A DNA stretch of 7,122 nucleotides from DATARH01 sp035648415 (GCA_035648415.1 DASRLO010000138.1:1-7122), one strand, 5' to 3'. Positions 1-6,440 are shown, counted from the first letter of the stretch. Notes: generated by a model from the sequence alone, not told the origin. Translations and numbers: made by a program.

Positions 1-65
1 GTCGGAAGATGCGGCGCGAGCCGCGCGAACTGCCCCTCGTCCAGCCAGAATTGATCGCGATCCAT
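1..65 (-). CDS. IS5-family transposase, N-terminal fragment cut by the window edge
   Basis: The reverse strand has an ATG at 65-63 and stays open to the window edge. It encodes 21 residues beginning MDRDQFWLDEGQFARL and ending APHLP. This opening (acidic start, QFW-L, then QFARLAPHLP) is the typical N-terminus of the DUF4096-type IS5-family transposases common in alphaproteobacteria, DDE enzymes that cut and join the ends of their own element. The catalytic DDE residues lie outside the window, so I cannot tell whether the gene is intact. A good ribosome-binding site (GAAGGGGG on the minus strand, about 71-78) lies just upstream of the ATG. The gene points away from the importer operon. Recognition rests on a short stretch, but the motif is distinctive. 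Confidence 0.8.
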   Translation of the reverse strand, partial: MDRDQFWLDEGQFARLAPHLP

Positions 66-68
66 GAT

Positions 69-87
69 GGTTCCCCCTTCGGGAACC
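69..87 (-). promoter_or_regulatory. Hairpin covering the transposase ribosome-binding site
   Basis: GGTTCCC (69-75) and GGGAACC (81-87) are perfect 7-bp inverted arms around a 5-base loop. In the minus-strand RNA the loop and the 3' arm hold the GAAGGGGG ribosome-binding site, and the start codon follows 3 bases after the stem. Folding would hide the site. Several insertion sequences (IS10 and IS50 are the known cases) use such a fold to silence transposase translation from transcripts that enter from outside. Here that role is inferred from position alone. A 7-bp stem can arise by chance in a window this size. Confidence 0.35.
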
Positions 88-101
88 TTGAATCACAAAA
101 C

Positions 102-136
102 GTTCCGGCTGGGAATCCACTTTATGGGTCCGGAAC
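102..136. repeat. GTTCCGG / CCGGAAC inverted repeat upstream of the transposase
   Basis: GTTCCGG at 102-108 and CCGGAAC at 130-136 are perfect 7-bp inverted arms separated by 21 bases. Together with GGTTCC at 69-74 and GGAACC at 82-87, the GGAAC word or its complement occurs four times in about 70 bases. This could be a transposase-binding region at the IS end, an operator, or coincidence. Confidence 0.3.
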
Positions 137-215
137 CTAGGCGGTCGCGGCGGTTTCGTCATCTCGCGGCGTCGATCGGCCGCGCGAGGACGTGAGTATG
201 AAGCCGCCCAGGCTC

Positions 216-224
216 TGCTAAGAT
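216..224 (+). promoter_or_regulatory. Weak extended -10 candidate for the importer operon
   Basis: TG-C-TAAGAT at 216-224 resembles an extended -10 element (TGnTAnnAT) placed about 46 bases before the chosen start of the binding-protein gene. I see no convincing -35 hexamer at the usual distance, as often happens in GC-rich alphaproteobacteria. The rest of 141-269 shows no gene, no clear terminator and no recognisable operator. Confidence 0.2.
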
Positions 225-269
225 CGCCCCGGCCGCGGCGGCGATAAGCGGATGGTGCGGGGAGCGGAA

Positions 270-1292
270 ATGAACTTGCAGCTACGCATACTGGGCGCGG
301 TCCTCGTGGCTTCAGTGTTTGGGGTTGCCGTCGCGGCCCAGGCCGATCCGTTTCCGATCCGCATCGGCTGGGTGCAGACCCCGGGCCACATGGCGCCGGT
401 GATCGAGGCGCTCGGCAAGAAGCATCCCGAGCTCTTCAAGCATCTCGGCCAGAGCTACACGACGCTGCCGACCCGGTTCAACGGCACCACGCCGCAAATC
501 CAGGCGCAGGCGATCGGCGAATTGGAGATCGCCTCGCAGGCGCCGAGCGCGCTGGCGCTGGCGATCACCAACGCGCATCTCGACCTGCGCATCGTCGCCG
601 ATGTGCTGCAGGACGGGCACGACGGCTATTTCAGCGAAGATTTCGTGGTCAAGGCCGACGGCCCGGTCAAGACCATCGACGACGTCAAGGGCAAGCGCAT
701 CGCCACCAACACGATCGGCTCGGCCAGCGACTCGGCGATGCGCGCGATGTTCCGCAAGCACGGCATCCAGGACGCCGATTTCACCACGGTCGAGACCAAT
801 TTCGCCAACATGCCGGCGATGCTCGACGGCGATAAGGTCGACATGATCGGCCTCCTGCCGCAATTCGCGAAGGGCTATACCGGCAACCCGAAATACAAGG
901 TGCTGTTCCGGGCGGTCGACGCTGTCGGGCCGACCCAGGGGGTGATGTGGGCGATGCGCGCCGACACGATCGCGGCGCACCGCGCGGCTCTCGTCGATTT
1001 CTTCGAGGACCATATCAGGGCGGTGCGCTGGTTCCTCGACCCGGCCAACCACAAGGAGGCGATCGCGATCTGCGCCGACGTCACCAAGCTGCCGGAAGAA
1101 AATCTGGAATACGCCTTCACCAAGGCCGATTTTTACCATTCGCCGGACGCGGTCCCCGATATCGGCTTGGTGCAGCAGGAGATCGACGAGGATGTCGAGC
1201 TGAAGGTGCTGCCGAAGCCGGTCAAGGTCGATCCGAAATACGTCGATCTGTCGCTGATCGGGGAAGCAAAGAAACGGCTCGATGGCCACTAA
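270..1292 (+). CDS. NitT/TauT-family ABC transporter periplasmic substrate-binding protein
   Basis: This 340-residue protein should capture the substrate in the periplasm and deliver it to the two permeases encoded downstream. Residues 1-25 form a signal peptide: a short N-terminus with one Arg, a hydrophobic core at about 7-23, and an AQA cleavage site before Asp26. The mature part opens with a beta strand (PIRIGWVQTPGH) typical of NMT1/SsuA-like type II binding folds. It continues with the GTTPQIQAQAIGELEIASQ segment (72-90), which in this family lines the ligand cleft, and KTIDDVKGKRIATN (134-147), which enters the second lobe. I chose the ATG at 270 because GGGGAG (259-264) sits 5 bases upstream; an in-frame ATG at 252 lacks such a site and would add six residues ahead of the signal peptide. 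The last 11 bp overlap the ATPase gene. The substrate (sulfonate, nitrile, aromatic acid, pyrimidine-like or other) cannot be read from the sequence, so no gene symbol is given. Confidence 0.9.
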   Translation: MNLQLRILGAVLVASVFGVAVAAQADPFPIRIGWVQTPGHMAPVIEALGKKHPELFKHLGQSYTTLPTRFNGTTPQIQAQAIGELEIASQAPSALALAITNAHLDLRIVADVLQDGHDGYFSEDFVVKADGPVKTIDDVKGKRIATNTIGSASDSAMRAMFRKHGIQDADFTTVETNFANMPAMLDGDKVDMIGLLPQFAKGYTGNPKYKVLFRAVDAVGPTQGVMWAMRADTIAAHRAALVDFFEDHIRAVRWFLDPANHKEAIAICADVTKLPEENLEYAFTKADFYHSPDAVPDIGLVQQEIDEDVELKVLPKPVKVDPKYVDLSLIGEAKKRLDGH

Positions 1293-2142
1293 GAACGGCG
1301 CCGCGGTCGCGGCGAGCGACATCGCGATCGAGCGGATCGGCTACGGCTACCGGCCGGCGCGCGGGCGGCCGGTGACGGCGCTCGACGATGTGTCGCTCGA
1401 GGTGCGGGATCGCGAGTTCGTCGCGCTCTTGGGGCCGAGCGGTTGCGGCAAGAGCACCCTGCTTTATCTCGTCGGCGGGTTCCTGCCGATCCAGACCGGG
1501 TCGATCCGCATCGGCGGCAGACCGATCGCCGGGCCGGGCCCGGACCGCGGCATCGTCTTCCAGCATTTCGCGCTGTTCCCGTGGAAGACGGTGATCCAGA
1601 ACGTGCGCTACGGCCTCGAAAAGCAGGGGCTGCCGGGTGGAGAATGCGACCGGCGGGCGCGCGAGTTCATCGCGCTGGTCGGGCTCGCCGGGTTCGAGAC
1701 GAGCTACCCCTCGCAGCTGTCGGGCGGGATGAAGCAGCGCGCGGCGATCGCCCGCACCCTGGCGATCGACCCCGGCACCTTGTTGATGGACGAGCCGTTC
1801 GGCGCGCTCGACGCGCAGACCCGCAGCCTGATGCAGGCCGAGCTCCTGCGCATCTGGCAGGGCTCGCGCAAGACCGTCATCTTTGTGACCCACGATGTGC
1901 AGGAAGCGGTGTTCCTTGCCGAGCGGATCGCGGTGATGACGGCCCGGCCCGGCCGCATCAAGGAGATCGTCGACGCGAAGTTCGACCGCGAGGACCCGGA
2001 GCTGACCCGCACCCGGCCGTTCATCGACCTGGTCGACCACGTCTGGAACCTGGTGCGCGGCGAGGCGATCCTCGCCCAAGGCGGCATTGCCCAAGGGGGC
2101 ATCGCCCCAGCTGGCGTCGCCCAGCGCGGAGGAGACGCGTGA
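1282..2142 (+). CDS. NitT/TauT/SsuB-type ABC transporter ATP-binding protein
   Basis: This 286-residue cytoplasmic ATPase powers the importer. All nucleotide-binding motifs are intact: Walker A GPSGCGKST (51-59), Q-loop Gln94 in VFQHFALFPW, signature LSGGMKQR (146-153), Walker B LLMDEP (167-172) with catalytic Glu171, D-loop GALD (174-177) and switch His204 in FVTHD. The FALFPW stretch after the Q-loop is usual for the SsuB/TauB branch. The start overlaps the end of the binding-protein gene by 11 bp. The nearest purine-rich site (GGGGAAG, about 1260-1266) is rather far from the ATG, so translational coupling is likely. The C-terminus is odd: residues 265-284 are four rough copies of a five-residue AQGGI-like unit, coded by a 15-bp tandem repeat, whereas family members usually end in a charged tail. 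The stop TGA (2140-2142) overlaps the GTG of the next gene. Confidence 0.95.
   Translation: MATKNGAAVAASDIAIERIGYGYRPARGRPVTALDDVSLEVRDREFVALLGPSGCGKSTLLYLVGGFLPIQTGSIRIGGRPIAGPGPDRGIVFQHFALFPWKTVIQNVRYGLEKQGLPGGECDRRAREFIALVGLAGFETSYPSQLSGGMKQRAAIARTLAIDPGTLLMDEPFGALDAQTRSLMQAELLRIWQGSRKTVIFVTHDVQEAVFLAERIAVMTARPGRIKEIVDAKFDREDPELTRTRPFIDLVDHVWNLVRGEAILAQGGIAQGGIAPAGVAQRGGDA
2074..2133 (+). repeat. 15-bp tandem repeat, four decaying copies, in the ATPase 3' end
   Basis: The units are 2074-2088, 2089-2103, 2104-2118 and 2119-2133, all in frame (A-Q-G-G-I, A-Q-G-G-I, A-P-A-G-V, A-Q-R-G-G). By my alignment units 1 and 2 match at 13 of 15 bases, units 2 and 3 at 11, and units 1 and 4 at 9. The last bases of unit 4 are the GGAGGA ribosome-binding site of the first permease. 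A unit of 15 bp keeps the reading frame if the copy number changes. Confidence 0.8.
2128..2133 (+). promoter_or_regulatory. Ribosome-binding site fixing the GTG start of permease 1
   Basis: GGAGGA lies 5 bases before the GTG at 2139-2141. This is the strongest Shine-Dalgarno match inside the importer operon. It decides in favour of GTG as the start, since the ATPase and permease then overlap in the classic GTGA arrangement and the permease begins just before its first membrane segment. Confidence 0.75.
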
Positions 2143-2882
2143 GCGCAGCGCTGACCCGCTATTTTCCGCTGCTGCTGTTGGCGGCGACGTGGGAGGCGGT
2201 GACGCGGCTTGGGCTGGTGCCGGCATCGGCCCTGCCGTCGCTCGATAAGGTGGCGTCGGCCTGGTACGGGCTCGCCGCCGGCGGCGATTTGTGGACCAAC
2301 GGCGTGTCGTCGATGACCCGCGGCGCCGCGGGATTGGCGCTGGCGATCGTGTTCGGCAGCCTGATCGGCGTGCTGATGGCGTGGTACAAGCCGGTCCATG
2401 TCGTGGTGAACCCGGTCGTCCAGTTCTTTTATCCGATGCCGAAATCGGCGCTGATCCCGGTCATGGTGCTGTGGCTCGGCTTTGGCGATGCGTCGAAGGT
2501 GGTGCTGATTTTTGTCGGCGCCATGCTGCCGGTGACGCTTTCGGCCTATAACGGCGCGCGCGGCACCGACCAGGTGCTGATCTGGTCGGCGCGCAGCATG
2601 GGGGCGAGCCGCCTGCGGGTGCTGTGGGAGGTGGTGGTGCCGAGCGCGCTCCCCGAGCTGCTGAGCGGCATCCGCACCGCGCTGGCGCTGTCGTTCGTGC
2701 TGCTGGTCGCGTCGGAGCTGATCGTGGCGCGCAGCGGGTTCGGCTACATGATCGGCTGGCTGGGCGATGGCGGCGCCTACGATGCGATGTTCGCGGTGGT
2801 GCTGACCGTGGCGTTCCTGGGCTTTGTCGCCGACCGGCTATACCTGATGCTGGTGGCGCGCGTGCTGGCCTGGCGCGAATGA
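2139..2882 (+). CDS. NitT/TauT/SsuC-type ABC transporter permease, first subunit
   Basis: This 247-residue inner-membrane protein belongs to the binding-protein-dependent transport permeases (SsuC/TauC type). It starts with GTG overlapping the ATPase stop. Hydrophobic segments lie at about 8-26, 62-82, 104-116, 119-137, 182-197 and 216-232, giving the six-helix plan expected for the family. The cytoplasmic EAA-like loop that docks on the ATPase spans about 149-179 (WSARSMGASRLRVLWE, then VVVPSALPELLSGIR) with the conserved Gly155 and the VPSALPE turn. The FYPMPKSALIPVMVLWLG stretch (97-114) is a family hallmark. Its length is near the family norm of about 250. It shares the FPMPK-like and LWSARS-GAS motifs with the next gene product but differs clearly elsewhere, so the two are paralogues and not a recent duplication. 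It probably pairs with that protein as a heterodimer. The stop overlaps the next ATG (ATGA). Confidence 0.93.
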   Translation: MSAALTRYFPLLLLAATWEAVTRLGLVPASALPSLDKVASAWYGLAAGGDLWTNGVSSMTRGAAGLALAIVFGSLIGVLMAWYKPVHVVVNPVVQFFYPMPKSALIPVMVLWLGFGDASKVVLIFVGAMLPVTLSAYNGARGTDQVLIWSARSMGASRLRVLWEVVVPSALPELLSGIRTALALSFVLLVASELIVARSGFGYMIGWLGDGGAYDAMFAVVLTVAFLGFVADRLYLMLVARVLAWRE

Positions 2883-3715
2883 GCGCCGACACGCCGATCC
2901 TCGCGCCGGCGGCGCCCGCTCTCCGGCTCGACCGGCTTGCGGCCGGGCTGACGCAGCGCGCGGCGGGCACCCTGCCGCTGATCGTGCTGGTCGTCGCCTG
3001 GGAGGGGCTGGCCCGCGCCCATATCCTGAGCACCTTCCTGCTGCCGCCGCTGTCGACGGTGCTCGAGCGCATTTGGGACGACGCGCTGTCGGGCGATTTG
3101 GCGCTCAACCTCGGCGTGACGCTTTACCGCGCGCTGGCCGGGTTCGCGATCGCCGCGATCGCCGGGGTCGCGCTCGGCATCGTCATGGCGCGCAATGCCG
3201 CGGTGCGCTGGTTTTTCGACCCGATCGTCTCGGTCGCGTTCCCGATGCCGAAGATCGCGTTCCTGCCGATCTTCATGCTGTGGCTCGGGCTTTACGATGT
3301 CTCGAAGATTTCGATGGTGGTGTTCAACGCGATCTTCCCGGTGATCACCGCGACACTCGCCGCGGCGGAGGGGGTGGACAGCTATCTCTTGTGGTCGGCG
3401 CGCAGCCTTGGGGCCAGCGCGCGGCAATTGCTGCGCGAGATCATCCTGCCGGCGGCGATGCCGCAGGTGCTGACCGGGCTGCAGGTGGCGCTGCCGATCG
3501 CGATGATCGTCGAGATCGTCACCGAGATGCTGATGGGCGGCACCGGGCTCGGCGGAGCGATGATCCAGGCTTCGCGCTTCGCCGACTCGGCGGGCGTCTT
3601 CGCCGGCATTATCGAGATCGCGGTCGCGGGGCTGGCGCTGGTCAAGGGCATCTCGATGGTCCGCCGCCACCTCCTGGTATGGCACCAGGAAGCCGAGGAC
3701 CCGACGACGGTTTAA
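2879..3715 (+). CDS. NitT/TauT/SsuC-type ABC transporter permease, second subunit
   Basis: This is a 278-residue inner-membrane permease. The ATG at 2879 overlaps the previous stop by 4 bp (ATGA), and no Shine-Dalgarno site is visible before it, so reinitiation by coupled ribosomes is likely. Residues 1-30 form an extra, presumably cytoplasmic N-terminal extension (Ala/Pro/Leu/Arg-rich) that the first permease lacks. Membrane segments follow at about 31-47, 88-106, 125-137, 143-163, 211-226 and 243-260. The EAA-like loop is LWSARSLGASARQLLRE then IILPAAMPQVLTGLQ, which fits docking on the ATPase. VAFPMPKIAFLPIFMLWLG matches the corresponding family stretch of permease 1. The gene ends the importer operon; its TAA (3713-3715) overlaps the stop of the convergent small gene. 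Confidence 0.93.
   Translation: MSADTPILAPAAPALRLDRLAAGLTQRAAGTLPLIVLVVAWEGLARAHILSTFLLPPLSTVLERIWDDALSGDLALNLGVTLYRALAGFAIAAIAGVALGIVMARNAAVRWFFDPIVSVAFPMPKIAFLPIFMLWLGLYDVSKISMVVFNAIFPVITATLAAAEGVDSYLLWSARSLGASARQLLREIILPAAMPQVLTGLQVALPIAMIVEIVTEMLMGGTGLGGAMIQASRFADSAGVFAGIIEIAVAGLALVKGISMVRRHLLVWHQEAEDPTTV
3672..3690. repeat. Small perfect hairpin in the last codons of permease 2
   Basis: TCCTGGT (3672-3678) and ACCAGGA (3684-3690) form a 7-bp stem with a 5-base loop, 25 bases before the end of the importer operon. No run of T follows on the plus strand, so it is not a standard terminator. It could protect the 3' end of the operon mRNA, or be a chance result of coding sequence. Confidence 0.25.
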
Positions 3716-3939
3716 AGCTTGATGATCGCTGCCAGGGCGGCGACGCAGACCGCCGCGATAGTGCCCATACGGATCGTCAGCCGCATAGAAAGCTTTTCCA
3801 GCTCGGATTGAAGAAAGGTCTTGCTGACCATCTCATCGGTGATGTGTTCGCGCGTCGCTTCGGCAAGCACTTCGGCCTGCTGTTCGCTGAAGCCGGCGCC
3901 TTTGAGCCGGCGCGCAAAATCAAGAGTATCGAAGCTCAT
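3712..3939 (-). CDS. Small DUF1640/CCDC90-like protein with a C-terminal membrane anchor
   Basis: This 75-residue protein starts at the ATG 3939-3937. The N-terminus (FDTLDFARRLKGAGFSEQQ, then AEVLAEATRE) matches the usual opening of short alphaproteobacterial proteins annotated as DUF1640 or coiled-coil domain proteins. A helical, heptad-compatible stretch at about 17-55 leads to a hydrophobic segment at about 59-73 (IAAVCVAALAAII) and a short KL tail. The expected form is a coil in the cytoplasm tethered by its C-terminus. The bacterial function is unknown. The ribosome-binding site is weak (GGCAG region). It lies 74 bp downstream of the GMC gene on the same strand, so readthrough is possible; I see no clear terminator or promoter in 3940-4013. 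GC content over 3721-3936 is about 59% by hand count, lower than its neighbours look. Its stop overlaps the permease stop by 3 bp within TTAA. Confidence 0.75.
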   Translation of the reverse strand: MSFDTLDFARRLKGAGFSEQQAEVLAEATREHITDEMVSKTFLQSELEKLSMRLTIRMGTIAAVCVAALAAIIKL

Positions 3940-4013
3940 GGCACTGCCAAATATAGTCGTTGCGCGCTGATTTTACGACCGTTGACTTTTTAGCCGCCGA
4001 TGGCGAAGAGCGC

Positions 4014-5627
4014 TCAAGCCGCCCGCGCATCCTCCTTGATCATGTCGGCGGCCTTCTCGGCGATCATGATCGTCGGCGCGTTGGTGTTGCCGGCGGGGAC
4101 GGCGGGCATCACCGAGGCGTCGACGACGCGCAGCCCCGTCACTCCGTTGACCCGCAGGCGCGGGTCGCACACCGCGGCGGCGTCCGGCCCCATCCGGCAG
4201 GTGCCGACCGGGTGCAGGTTGGAGACTCCGTTGGCGCGGATCGCCGCCTCGAAATCCTGGTCGGTCTGGATCGAGGGGCCGGGCAGGATCTCGCCGGCGA
4301 CGAGCGGGGCGATCGCCGGCTGCTCGGTGATCTTGCGCACCAGCCGCATCCCGGCGGTCAGCGCGTCGAGGTCGTAGCGCGTCTTGAGGAAATTGAAGAG
4401 GATCGAGGGCGCTGCCGTCGGGTCGGGGCTCTTGATCCGCACATGGCCGCGCGCGTCGGGGCGCAGATGCACCGCGCTGACGCTGAAGCCGGGGAAGGGA
4501 TGCGGCCGGACACCGCGATTGTCTCGCGCCTGAAAGCTCCAGGTGCTGAAATTCAATTGGATGTCGGGCCGCGACAGGCGCTCGTCGCTCCGGGCGAAGC
4601 CGCCGGCGCAGATGCCGTTGCTGGCGAGCGGGCCGGAGCGCATGAGGAAATACCGCACCCCCGCCGCGTTGCGCCGCCAGAAACTGTTGCCGACATCGTT
4701 GAGGGTGATCGGCTGGGTGCAGCGATAGGCGAGGCGGACATAGAAATGGTCCTGCAGCTCGTTGCCGATTCCGGGCATGTCGCGGATGACCGGGATGCCG
4801 TGCTGCTGCAACAGATCGCCCGGCCCGAGCCCCGATAGCTGCAACAGTTGCGGCGAGTTGAAGACGCCGCCGCAGACGATGATTTCAGCGCCGGCGCGCG
4901 CCTCCCTGGGCATGCCGCGCTGGCGGTAGGCGACGCCGACCGCCTTGTTGCCGTCGAACAGGATTTTGGTGGCGAGCGCCTCGGTCTCGATCGTCAGGTT
5001 GGCGCGGCCCTTGGCCTGGCCGAGATAGGCGGCGGCGGTGCTCCAGCGCCGCGCGTCTTTCATCGTGCATTGAAAATGGCCGGCGCCGTCCTGGCGACCG
5101 CTGTTGAAATCGTAATTGGCCGGCAACCCCGCCTCGATCGCGGCCTCGACAAAATGCTCGGCGAGCTTCCAGCGCACCGGGTGCTCGGAGACGCGCAGCG
5201 GCCCGCCGACGCCGTGCGCCTCGTTCGGGCCGCGCTCCTGGTCCTCGGCCTTCTTGAAATAAGGGAGGATGCTGTCCCAATCCCAGCCGGTGCAGCCGCG
5301 CTGGCGCCATTCGTCGTAATCGGCCGGGTTGCCGCGCATGTAGACCATGCCGTTGATCGAGCTGGTGCCGCCCAAGACCTTGCCGCGCGGCTGATACATC
5401 GTGCGGTTTTGCAATTCGGGCTCGGGTTCGCTCTCGTACATCCAGTTGAGCTTGGGATGGGCGAACAGCTTGGCGTAGCCCATCGGCATATGGATCCACG
5501 GGCTCGAATCCTTCGGGCCGGCTTCGAGCAGCAGCACGCGGTGCTTCGGGTTTTCGCTCAAGCGTGCGGCGATCACACAGCCGGCCGAACCGGCCCCGGC
5601 GACGATGTAGTCGAAAATCTCGGGCAT
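4014..5627 (-). CDS. GMC-family FAD-dependent oxidoreductase (choline/alcohol dehydrogenase-like)
   Basis: This 537-residue flavoprotein probably oxidises an alcohol to an aldehyde and passes electrons to a quinone or other acceptor. The Rossmann FAD motif is GAGSAG (11-16), with Glu35 in VLLLEAG for the ribose. GMC signature 1 spans about 82-105 (GKVLGGTSSINGMVYMRG, then NPADYD). Signature 2 is GGVFNSPQLLQLSG (253-266). The catalytic pair is His472 (NLHPVGTCRMG) and Asn516 (GNTNAPT), 44 residues apart as in choline oxidase and aryl-alcohol oxidase. No signal peptide is visible, so it should be cytoplasmic. The length fits the BetA-like dehydrogenase branch, but the substrate cannot be named; a symbol such as betA would be overcalling. 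I chose the ATG at 5627 because GGGGGA lies about 4 bases upstream; a TTG at 5639 would place that site inside the gene. The SDR gene lies 33 bp upstream on the same strand. Confidence 0.93.
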   Translation of the reverse strand: MPEIFDYIVAGAGSAGCVIAARLSENPKHRVLLLEAGPKDSSPWIHMPMGYAKLFAHPKLNWMYESEPEPELQNRTMYQPRGKVLGGTSSINGMVYMRGNPADYDEWRQRGCTGWDWDSILPYFKKAEDQERGPNEAHGVGGPLRVSEHPVRWKLAEHFVEAAIEAGLPANYDFNSGRQDGAGHFQCTMKDARRWSTAAAYLGQAKGRANLTIETEALATKILFDGNKAVGVAYRQRGMPREARAGAEIIVCGGVFNSPQLLQLSGLGPGDLLQQHGIPVIRDMPGIGNELQDHFYVRLAYRCTQPITLNDVGNSFWRRNAAGVRYFLMRSGPLASNGICAGGFARSDERLSRPDIQLNFSTWSFQARDNRGVRPHPFPGFSVSAVHLRPDARGHVRIKSPDPTAAPSILFNFLKTRYDLDALTAGMRLVRKITEQPAIAPLVAGEILPGPSIQTDQDFEAAIRANGVSNLHPVGTCRMGPDAAAVCDPRLRVNGVTGLRVVDASVMPAVPAGNTNAPTIMIAEKAADMIKEDARAA

Positions 5628-5660
5628 CCTTTCCCCCAATTTCTGGTCCGCTTGGTCTGG

Positions 5661-6440
5661 TCAGCTCGGTACCAGCCCGCCGTCGACATTGTAGGACTGC
5701 CCGGTGATGTTGCGCGCGCCGGGCGAGGCGAGGAACACCGCCATTGCGGCGATGTCCTCGGGCGTGTTGGCGCGGCCGATCGGGATGCCGGCTTCCTGCT
5801 CGGCTTGCAGCACTTCGATGCTGACGCCGCGCGCCGCGGCGCGGCCGACCGCGTTGCGCTGGCCGAGCTCGGTGCGGGTCACGCCGGGGCAGATCGCGTT
5901 GACGTTGATGTCGTAGCGGCCGAGCTGCTGCGCCGCCATCTTGGTCAGCGCGATCACCGCGCCCTTGCTGGCGGCGTAGGCGGCGTTCGACGCGCCGGCA
6001 TAGCCGCGGCCGGAAATCGAGGCGATGTTGATGATCCGGCCCCCCGATTTCTGCTCGATCATCGACCGGGCGGCGCGCTGCAGGCAGAAGAACACCCCCT
6101 TGGCGTTGACCCGGTGGATGCGGTCCCAATCCGCTTCGGTCAGGTCCATGATGTCGCTGAAGCGGGTGACGCCGGCATTGTTGACGATGATGTCGATGCG
6201 ACCGAGCTCGCGGACGACCCGCGACACCATCGCATCGATCCCGGCGACATCGCCACAATCGGCCTCGACCGCGAGCCCGCGATTGCCGGCGGCGTCGCTG
6301 GCGGTGCGCCGGGCGGCGGCCGCGTCGATGTCGGCGGCGGCGAGGGTCGCCCCTTCATTCGCCAAGGCCAGCGCGATGGCGCGGCCGATCCCCGCGCCGG
6401 CGCCCGTCACCAGCGCGACTTTGTCCTGCAGGATCGGCAT
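5661..6440 (-). CDS. Classical short-chain dehydrogenase/reductase, probably NAD-dependent
   Basis: This 259-residue Rossmann-fold oxidoreductase should interconvert an alcohol and a carbonyl. The cofactor motif is TGAGAGIG (12-19). Asp37 at the end of the second strand favours NAD(H) over NADP(H). NNAG is at 87-90, and the catalytic set is Asn112 (VNAKG), Ser141, Tyr155 and Lys159 (YAASK). CPGVTRTE (184-191) and the C-terminal ITGQSYNVDGG are standard for the classical SDR family. The start is the ATG at 6440, with GGGAGG about 6 bases upstream; longer in-frame versions reach back over the divergent gene and are not credible. It is first in a probable two-gene operon with the GMC oxidoreductase, so the two may carry out successive or parallel oxidations of related substrates. 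The precise substrate is unknown; FabG-like and sugar or sterol dehydrogenase annotations would all be guesses. Confidence 0.93.
   Translation of the reverse strand: MPILQDKVALVTGAGAGIGRAIALALANEGATLAAADIDAAAARRTASDAAGNRGLAVEADCGDVAGIDAMVSRVVRELGRIDIIVNNAGVTRFSDIMDLTEADWDRIHRVNAKGVFFCLQRAARSMIEQKSGGRIINIASISGRGYAGASNAAYAASKGAVIALTKMAAQQLGRYDINVNAICPGVTRTELGQRNAVGRAAARGVSIEVLQAEQEAGIPIGRANTPEDIAAMAVFLASPGARNITGQSYNVDGGLVPS

Larger units (their letters stand above)
1..136 (-). mobile_element. End of an IS5-family insertion sequence (boundary uncertain)
   Basis: The transposase start at 65 must sit inside an insertion sequence whose terminal inverted repeat lies upstream, somewhere right of 65. 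In this group the distance from IS end to start codon is usually short. The stretch 66-137 is full of GGAAC/GTTCC words, which suits an IS end. A CTAG at 137-140 would match the YTAR target preferred by the IS5 subgroup, but this is only suggestive. The partner end is outside the window, so the boundary at about 136 is a guess. Confidence 0.4.

Noticed and set aside
312..1322. Minus-strand frame of 336 codons opposite the binding-protein gene, and a similar one at 1222-2226 opposite the ATPase
   Set aside because: Both are mirror-frame shadows of genes with full family motifs. Their products are Arg/Asp/Leu-rich without recognisable folds.
1443..2138. Extending permease 1 upstream to an early start inside the ATPase gene
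   Set aside because: The added residues are an Arg/Pro-rich shifted reading of the ATPase. The GTG at 2139 with GGAGGA 5 bases ahead gives a normal-length permease.
3672..3720. Rho-independent terminator at the end of the importer operon
   Set aside because: The 7-bp stem at 3672-3690 lies inside the permease gene and is followed by mixed GC-rich sequence, not a T run.
3960..4838. Long plus-strand open frame of 292 codons opposite the GMC gene
   Set aside because: It is antisense to a clear GMC oxidoreductase with all its motifs. Its product is a low-complexity Arg/Gly/Ala/Asp mix of the kind produced by third-position GC in the opposite frame.
5628..5639. TTG start for the GMC gene at 5639
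   Set aside because: It would add four residues made from the ribosome-binding site itself (GGGGGA) that serves the ATG at 5627.
4885..6258. Minus-strand open frame of 457 codons running through both the GMC and SDR genes
   Set aside because: It is a shifted frame of the same strand, Arg-rich and without any domain, and it spans two genes with strong motifs and proper starts.
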